From: Pseudomonas linyingensis
GTDB lineage: Bacteria; Pseudomonadota; Gammaproteobacteria; Pseudomonadales; Pseudomonadaceae
Length of the DNA: 64,000 nucleotides
NCBI RefSeq assembly: GCF_900109175.1
Contig: NZ_FNZE01000003.1
Span: 1 to 64,000, forward strand
Direction: 5' to 3'
Numbering within the stretch: the first letter of the stretch is position 1; each line of letters starts with the position of its first letter. Of the stretch, positions 59,302 to 64,000 are shown piece by piece. The notes beneath the pieces are model-generated. The model ran no database searches. It worked only from the letters and a program-made list of their open reading frames with translations, and was not told the origin of the DNA. The translations under genes were made by a program, and so were the position numbers.

Positions 59302-59348
59302 AGAACGAGCCATTACCCGCGCCGCACGCGTCTGCCAGGAACCCAGCC

Positions 59349-60194
59349 ATGCCCCTCGAACTGCTCTCCAGCCAGAAAAGCTTCGGCGGCTGGCATCATC
59401 GCTACCGTCACCACTCGGCCACCCTGCAGTGCGACATGGTGTTCGCCGTCTATCTGCCGCCGCAGGCGCGGGAGGGGGCGAAGCTGCCGGTGCTGTACTG
59501 GCTGTCCGGCCTGACCTGCACCGACGAGAACTTCATGCAGAAGGCCGGCGCGCAGCGCCTGGCCGCCGAGCTGGGGCTGGTGCTGATCGCGCCGGATACC
59601 AGTCCGCGCGGCGCCGGGGTGCCGGGCGATCCGGACGGCGCCTGGGATTTCGGTCACGGTGCCGGCTTCTACCTGAATGCCAGCGAGGAGCCGTGGGCTG
59701 CGCACTACCGCATGCACGACTACGTGGTGCACGAGCTGCCGGCGCTGGTTGAGGCCAGCTTCCCGGTCTCCGACCGCCGTGGCATCAGTGGCCACTCCAT
59801 GGGCGGTCACGGCGCGCTGGTCTGTGCGCTACGCAACCCGGGGCGCTACCGTTCGCTGTCTGCCTTTGCGCCGATCGCCAACCCGAGCAACTGCCCCTGG
59901 GGCGAGAAGGCGTTTAGCCGCTACCTCGGCGCGGATCGCGACAGCTGGCGGCAGTGGGATGCCTGTGCACTGCTGGCCACCGCCAGCAAGCGTTTGCCAA
60001 TCCTGGTCGACCAGGGGGATGCCGACAGCTTCATGGCCATGCAGCTCAAACCGGAGATGTTGCGCGCTACCGCCGCAGCGGTCGGTCACCCGCTGACCCT
60101 GCGCCTGCAGCCGGGCTACGACCACAGCTACTACTTCATCGCCAGCTTCATCGACGACCATCTGCGTCATCACGCCCAGGCGCTGAACGCCTGA
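59349..60194 (+). CDS. fghA: S-formylglutathione hydrolase
   Basis: 281 residues of the esterase D fold. Nucleophile S150 lies in the G-H-S-M-G-G-H-G elbow, with [11 protein letters not shown] near 52-62 as the conserved oxyanion and substrate region. Catalytic Asp near 225 and His near 262 (Y-D-H-S-Y-Y-F) complete the triad. It hydrolyses S-formylglutathione to formate and glutathione, the second step after AdhC. The REP pair separates it from adhC. Confidence 0.95.
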   Translation: MPLELLSSQKSFGGWHHRYRHHSATLQCDMVFAVYLPPQAREGAKLPVLYWLSGLTCTDENFMQKAGAQRLAAELGLVLIAPDTSPRGAGVPGDPDGAWDFGHGAGFYLNASEEPWAAHYRMHDYVVHELPALVEASFPVSDRRGISGHSMGGHGALVCALRNPGRYRSLSAFAPIANPSNCPWGEKAFSRYLGADRDSWRQWDACALLATASKRLPILVDQGDADSFMAMQLKPEMLRATAAAVGHPLTLRLQPGYDHSYYFIASFIDDHLRHHAQALNA

Positions 60195-60265
60195 CTCGGC
60201 AGTAACCGCGCGAAGGTGGGTAACGCTGTGCGCTCTTTCACCCGGCAACGGTGATGGGCCTCCTT

Positions 60266-60303
60266 CAGGGCGCGAGTCCTGTAGAATCGCGCCCTGACTT
60301 TTT
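60266..60303 (+). terminator. Intrinsic terminator of fghA with an ispF promoter-like loop
   Basis: A perfect 10-base stem (CAGGGCGCGA at 60266-60275, TCGCGCCCTG at 60287-60296) is followed by ACTTTTTC, a good intrinsic terminator. The 11-base loop and first stem base contain TAGAAT (60282-60287), which resembles a -10 box for ispF, 37 bases before its start. No convincing -35 is seen. Confidence 0.7.
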
Positions 60304-60318
60304 CAGGGCGTTTTCCTT

Positions 60319-60792
60319 ATGCGTATCGGCCACGGCTACGACGTGCACCGCTTCGGCGAGGGTGACTTCATCACTCTCGGCGGCGTGCGCATTCCCCACA
60401 CGTTCGGGCTCATCGCTCACTCCGACGGCGACGTGCTGCTGCATGCGCTGAGCGACGCGCTGCTCGGTGCGGCGGCACTGGGTGATATCGGCCGGCACTT
60501 CCCGGATACCGACCCGCAGTTCAAGGGCGCCGACAGCCGTGCACTGCTGCGCCATGTCCTCGCCCTGGTCCAGGCCAAGGGCTGGCGGGTCGGCAACGTC
60601 GACGCGACCATCGTCGCCCAGGCGCCGAAGATGGCCCCGCATGTCGAGGCGATGCGCGCGCATATCGCCGCCGATCTCGGCATCGAGCTGGACCAGGTCA
60701 ACGTCAAGGCCACCACCACCGAGAAACTCGGCTTCACCGGTCGCGAAGAGGGCATCGCCGTGCATGCGGTCGCCCTGTTGGTCGCGTTATGA
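60319..60792 (+). CDS. ispF: 2-C-methyl-D-erythritol 2,4-cyclodiphosphate synthase
   Basis: 157 residues, the usual length. It starts [12 protein letters not shown] with metal ligands D8 and H10, and [18 protein letters not shown] follows near 34-51. It cyclises CDP-methylerythritol 2-phosphate in the MEP pathway. ispD is far upstream in this genome, although many bacteria have them adjacent. The stop overlaps truD. Confidence 0.97.
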   Translation: MRIGHGYDVHRFGEGDFITLGGVRIPHTFGLIAHSDGDVLLHALSDALLGAAALGDIGRHFPDTDPQFKGADSRALLRHVLALVQAKGWRVGNVDATIVAQAPKMAPHVEAMRAHIAADLGIELDQVNVKATTTEKLGFTGREEGIAVHAVALLVAL

Positions 60793-61859
60793 GTGGCATG
60801 CTCGGCGAACTCGACCTGCTCGGTCCCACCGCCTGGGGCGAGCCCTGCGGCCAGGCTGTGCTCAAGCACACGGCCGAGGACTTTCAGGTCAACGAGGTGC
60901 TGGACATTCCCTTGTCCGGTGCCGGCGAGCACCTCTGGCTGTGGGTGGAAAAGCGCGGCCTGAACACCGAGGATGCGGCCAAGCGCATTGCCCGCGCCGC
61001 CGGCGTGCCGCTCAAGGCGATCAGCTACGCGGGCCTCAAGGATCGCCAGGCGCTGACCCGTCAGTGGTTCAGCCTGCACCTGCCGGGCAAGGCCGATCCG
61101 GATCTGGCTGCCGCCGAGGGTGACGACCTGCGCATCCTCGAGCGCGCGCGCCACTCACGCAAGCTACAGCGCGGCGCCCATGCCGCCAACGGCTTCATCA
61201 TCCGCCTGACCGCCCTGCAGGCCGAGCGCGAGGCACTGGAGCAGCGCCTGCAGCAGATCGCCGCGGGCGGGGTGCCCAACTACTTCGGTTTGCAGCGCTT
61301 CGGCTTCGACGGCGGCAACCTGCACGAGGCGCGTCACTGGGCCGAGCGCAAGACCCTGCCGGAGCAGCGCAACCGTCGCTCGCGGGTACTGTCGGCGGCG
61401 CGCAGCTACCTGTTCAACCGTGTGCTGGCCGCGCGGGTGGCCGATGGCAGCTGGAACCGCGCCCAGCCCGGTGATCTGCTGGCCTTCACCGACAGTCGCA
61501 GCTTCTTCCCCGCCGGCGAGGCCGAGTGCAGCGATCCGCGCCTGACCGCGCTGGATCTGCATCCCACCGGGCCGCTGTTCGGCGGCGGCGAGCTGGAGAC
61601 CGGTGGCGCGGTGCGCGTGTTCGAACAGCAGCTGCAGGTGGACGAGGCCGTCCTGGTCAGCTGGCTGGAGCAGGCCGGGCTGGAGCAGGCGCGGCGCATC
61701 CTGCGCCTCCCCATCGGCGGGCTGACGTGGCATTATCCCGCCACTGACATCCTGCAACTGGAATTCGTCCTGCCGGCCGGCTGCTTCGCTACCGTGCTGG
61801 TGCGCGAGCTCGTCCGCCTCTTGCCGACAGGACCTGTGGACACCCCATGCGAATATTGA
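60789..61859 (+). CDS. truD: tRNA pseudouridine(13) synthase
   Basis: 356 residues. The catalytic aspartate D85 lies in [10 protein letters not shown], with Y-F-G-x-Q-R-F-G near 160 and a C-terminal insertion domain. TruD makes pseudouridine 13 in tRNA-Glu. The ATG overlaps the ispF stop and the 3' end overlaps surE by 13 bases. ispF-truD-surE-pcm is a classic gammaproteobacterial operon. Confidence 0.96.
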   Translation: MSGMLGELDLLGPTAWGEPCGQAVLKHTAEDFQVNEVLDIPLSGAGEHLWLWVEKRGLNTEDAAKRIARAAGVPLKAISYAGLKDRQALTRQWFSLHLPGKADPDLAAAEGDDLRILERARHSRKLQRGAHAANGFIIRLTALQAEREALEQRLQQIAAGGVPNYFGLQRFGFDGGNLHEARHWAERKTLPEQRNRRSRVLSAARSYLFNRVLAARVADGSWNRAQPGDLLAFTDSRSFFPAGEAECSDPRLTALDLHPTGPLFGGGELETGGAVRVFEQQLQVDEAVLVSWLEQAGLEQARRILRLPIGGLTWHYPATDILQLEFVLPAGCFATVLVRELVRLLPTGPVDTPCEY

Positions 61860-62593
61860 TCGCCAACGATGACGGCGTGTACGCCCCCGGGATAGTTGCG
61901 CTGCACCAGGCGCTGGCGGATTACGCCGAGTGCGTGGTGATCGCGCCCGATGCCGACCGCAGCGGGGCCAGCAGTTCGCTGACCCTCGACCGCCCGCTGC
62001 ATCCGCAGCGGCTGGACAATGGCTTCATCAGCATCAACGGTACGCCTACCGACTGTGTGCACCTGGGCCTCAACGGCCTGCTCGAACATACCCCGGACAT
62101 GGTGGTTTCGGGCATCAACCTGGGCGCCAACCTGGGTGACGATGTGCTGTATTCAGGCACCGTGGCCGCCGCCCTGGAGGGCCGCTTCCTCGACAAGCCG
62201 GCGTTCGCCTTCTCGCTGCTGTCGCGGCTGACCGACAACCTGCCGGCCGCCGCGCATATCGCCCGGCGCTTGGTGGAGATGCACGACCAGCTCGAACTGC
62301 CGCCGCGCACCGTGCTCAACATCAATATCCCCAACCTGCCGCTGGAGCGCATCCGCGGTGTGCAGCTGACCCGCCTTGGCCATCGGGCGCGGGCAGCGGC
62401 GCCGGTCAAGTCGGTCAATCCGCGTGGCAAGGAGGGCTACTGGATTTCGGTGGCCGGGGATGCAGAGGATGGCGGGCCGGGTACCGACTTCCACGCGGTG
62501 ATGCAGGGCTACGTGTCGATCACCCCGCTGCAGCTGGACAGGACCTTTCACGAGGCCTTCCGCGGCCTGAGCATTCTGGAGAATCTGCTGTGA
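61847..62593 (+). CDS. surE: 5'/3'-nucleotidase SurE
   Basis: 248 residues. It starts [15 protein letters not shown] with metal-binding D8 and D9, then the A-P-D-x-x-x-S-G-x-S-S-S segment near 36-47 and G-x-N-x-G near 88-92. SurE is a survival-related phosphatase of nucleoside monophosphates. It is translated coupled to truD and pcm, and lies upstream of the stationary-phase regulator region (nlpD-rpoS, beyond this window, expected). Confidence 0.96.
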   Translation: MRILIANDDGVYAPGIVALHQALADYAECVVIAPDADRSGASSSLTLDRPLHPQRLDNGFISINGTPTDCVHLGLNGLLEHTPDMVVSGINLGANLGDDVLYSGTVAAALEGRFLDKPAFAFSLLSRLTDNLPAAAHIARRLVEMHDQLELPPRTVLNINIPNLPLERIRGVQLTRLGHRARAAAPVKSVNPRGKEGYWISVAGDAEDGGPGTDFHAVMQGYVSITPLQLDRTFHEAFRGLSILENLL

Positions 62594-63261
62594 TAAAGGA
62601 CGATCTGCAGCGCCGCGGGATCGGCATGACCTCGCAGCGTACCCGCGAGCGGCTGATCCAGCGCCTGTACGACGAAGGCCTGAGCAACGACCAGGTGCTC
62701 GAGGTGATCCGTCGCACGCCGCGCCACCTGTTCGTCGACGAGGCACTGGCGCATCGGGCCTACGAGGACACCGCGCTGCCGATCGGTCACAACCAGACCA
62801 TTTCCCAGCCGTTCATGGTCGCGCGCATGACCGAGCTGCTGCTGGCCGGCGGGCCGCTGGACAAGGTGATGGAGATCGGCACCGGCTCCGGCTACCAGAC
62901 CGCAGTGCTGGCCCAACTGGTCGAGCGGGTGTTCTCGGTCGAGCGCATCCAGTCGCTGCAGGATCGCGCCAAGGAGCGTCTGCTCGAACTGAACCTGCGC
63001 AATGTGGTCTTTCGTTGGGGCGATGGCTGGGAAGGTTGGCCGGCACTGGCACCCTACAACGGCATCATCGTCACCGCCGCCGCGGCCCAGGTGCCGCAGG
63101 CGCTGCTCGACCAGCTGGCGCCGGGTGGCCGGATGGTGATCCCGGTCGGCAGTGGCGACGAGCAGCAGCTGATGCTCATCGTGCGCGAGGGCAGCGGGTT
63201 TTCCCGCCAGGTGCTGGATCCGGTGCGTTTCGTTCCCTTGCTGAATGGCTCGGTATTCTGA
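62590..63261 (+). CDS. pcm: Protein-L-isoaspartate O-methyltransferase
   Basis: 223 residues if started at GTG 62590, which overlaps the surE stop and has GGAG nine bases upstream; the ATG at 62626 would give the 211-residue form seen in P. aeruginosa. The SAM-binding motif [12 protein letters not shown] is at about 98-109, and N-Q-T-I-S-Q-P-F lies before it. It methylates isoaspartate in damaged proteins so that they can be repaired. Confidence 0.93.
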   Translation: MIKDDLQRRGIGMTSQRTRERLIQRLYDEGLSNDQVLEVIRRTPRHLFVDEALAHRAYEDTALPIGHNQTISQPFMVARMTELLLAGGPLDKVMEIGTGSGYQTAVLAQLVERVFSVERIQSLQDRAKERLLELNLRNVVFRWGDGWEGWPALAPYNGIIVTAAAAQVPQALLDQLAPGGRMVIPVGSGDEQQLMLIVREGSGFSRQVLDPVRFVPLLNGSVF

Positions 63262-63290
63262 GCCCCTCGTCTGTTTTACGGAAAAGACCG

Positions 63291-64000
63291 ATGCGAAATT
63301 ATTTCCTGCTGTTTGCCAAGGGCGTGGCGATGGGCGCCGCCGACGTGGTTCCGGGGGTGTCCGGGGGCACCATCGCCTTCATCAGCGGCATCTACGATGA
63401 ACTGCTGCGCTCGATTGCCGCGGTGCCGAGTGCCTTGCGCGAGCTCGTGCGCGGCAATCTGCGCCAGGCCTGGCAGACCGCCAACGCCAATTTCCTGCTG
63501 GTGCTGTTCGCCGGCATCCTCGGCAGCGTGTTCAGCCTGGCGCGGGGCATCACCTGGTTGCTGGAGCATCAGCCGATCGCCATCTGGTCGTTCTTCTTCG
63601 GCCTGATCGTGGTGTCGACCTGGTTGGTCGGTCGCGAGATCAGCCGCTGGAACTGGCCGAGCTGGCTGAGCTTCGCCCTCGGGGCCCTGTTTGCCTGGTG
63701 GATCACCGTGGCGGCGCCGATGCAGTGGGGGCATGACCCACTGAGCCTGTTCTTCGCCGGTGCCATCGCCATCTGCGCAATGATCCTGCCGGGCATTTCC
63801 GGCAGTTTCCTGCTGGTGCTGATGGGGCTGTACAGCTTCGTGCTGGATGCCGTCAAAGGTCTGGATCTGGCGGTGCTGCTGGTGTTCGCCGCGGGTTGTG
63901 TCTGCGGCCTGCTCAGCTTCGCCCGCCTGCTGAGCTGGATGCTCAACCATCTGCGCAACCTGACCCTGACCTTTCTGGTCGGCCTGATGCTCGGCTCGCT
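63291..64000 (+). CDS. DUF368 membrane protein (PopT-type undecaprenyl-phosphate transporter), truncated by window end
   Basis: The first 236 codons of a multi-helix membrane protein. The signature G-A-A-D-V-V-P-G-V-S-G-G-T at about 15-27 is repeated as I-L-P-G-I-S-G-S near 164-171, the internal inverted repeat of DUF368. DUF368 proteins (PopT) have been shown in other bacteria to return undecaprenyl phosphate to the inner leaflet. GGAAAAG precedes the ATG by eight bases. Confidence 0.85.
   Translation, partial: MRNYFLLFAKGVAMGAADVVPGVSGGTIAFISGIYDELLRSIAAVPSALRELVRGNLRQAWQTANANFLLVLFAGILGSVFSLARGITWLLEHQPIAIWSFFFGLIVVSTWLVGREISRWNWPSWLSFALGALFAWWITVAAPMQWGHDPLSLFFAGAIAICAMILPGISGSFLLVLMGLYSFVLDAVKGLDLAVLLVFAAGCVCGLLSFARLLSWMLNHLRNLTLTFLVGLMLGS

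Overview
This window is chromosomal DNA from a high-GC gammaproteobacterium, almost certainly Pseudomonas or a close relative in the Pseudomonadaceae. The evidence is gene order: cdsA-dxr-rseP-bamA-skp-lpxD-fabZ-lpxA-lpxB-rnhB-dnaE-accA-tilS-pyrG-kdsA-eno-ftsB-ispD at the left, and LysR/adhC-fghA-ispF-truD-surE-pcm at the right. Protein lengths and motifs agree with Pseudomonas orthologues, and so do the repeat elements. I saw no rRNA, tRNA, CRISPR array, prophage or insertion sequence.

Layout. (1) 1-22484 is a plus-strand housekeeping block for isoprenoid precursors (dxr, ispD), outer-membrane assembly (rseP, bamA, skp), lipid A (lpxD, lpxA, lpxB, kdsA), fatty acids (fabZ, accA), DNA replication and R-loop repair (dnaE, rnhB), tRNA lysidine (tilS), CTP (pyrG), glycolysis (eno) and division (ftsB). 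(2) 22674-31692 holds an OmpA-like lipoprotein, pdxH, a small membrane protein, a SlyB-like lipoprotein, the six-gene Mrp Na+/H+ antiporter operon and a lipoprotein. (3) 31882-32510 is ihfB plus a LapA-domain protein, without the usual rpsA upstream. (4) 32611-37085 is a minus-strand accessory cluster: class III CoA-transferase, LuxR-type regulator, MoaF-family protein and two SDR oxidoreductases, probably catabolic with unknown substrate. (5) 37238-46740 is a membrane-stress-type cluster: YjfI-like protein, PspA/IM30 homologue, YqiJ-like OB-fold membrane protein, YqiK-like flotillin and a 1744-residue AAA+ ATPase. (6) 46894-48650 is a diguanylate cyclase and YaeQ. (7) 48675-53155 is a 5-oxoprolinase locus (pxpA, pxpB, pxpC), with an NRAMP-like carrier that lacks the metal motifs and a divergent MarR-like regulator. 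(8) 53194-56992 is recJ, an old-yellow-enzyme reductase and a DUF533 protein. (9) 56999-60194 is a LysR regulator divergent from adhC-fghA (formaldehyde detoxification). (10) 60319-64000 is ispF-truD-surE-pcm and a truncated DUF368 (PopT-type) gene.

The central 34 kb between ispD and the LysR gene looks assembled from blocks that, from memory, lie at several separate places in P. aeruginosa, so the region is a rearrangement mosaic more than one foreign island. The most interesting parts are the PspA-flotillin-giant ATPase cluster, the MoaF/CoA-transferase cluster and the metal-motif-less NRAMP homologue in the pxp operon. Starts were chosen from ribosome binding sites, overlaps and family N-termini. 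Functions are homology calls made by eye, without a database search.
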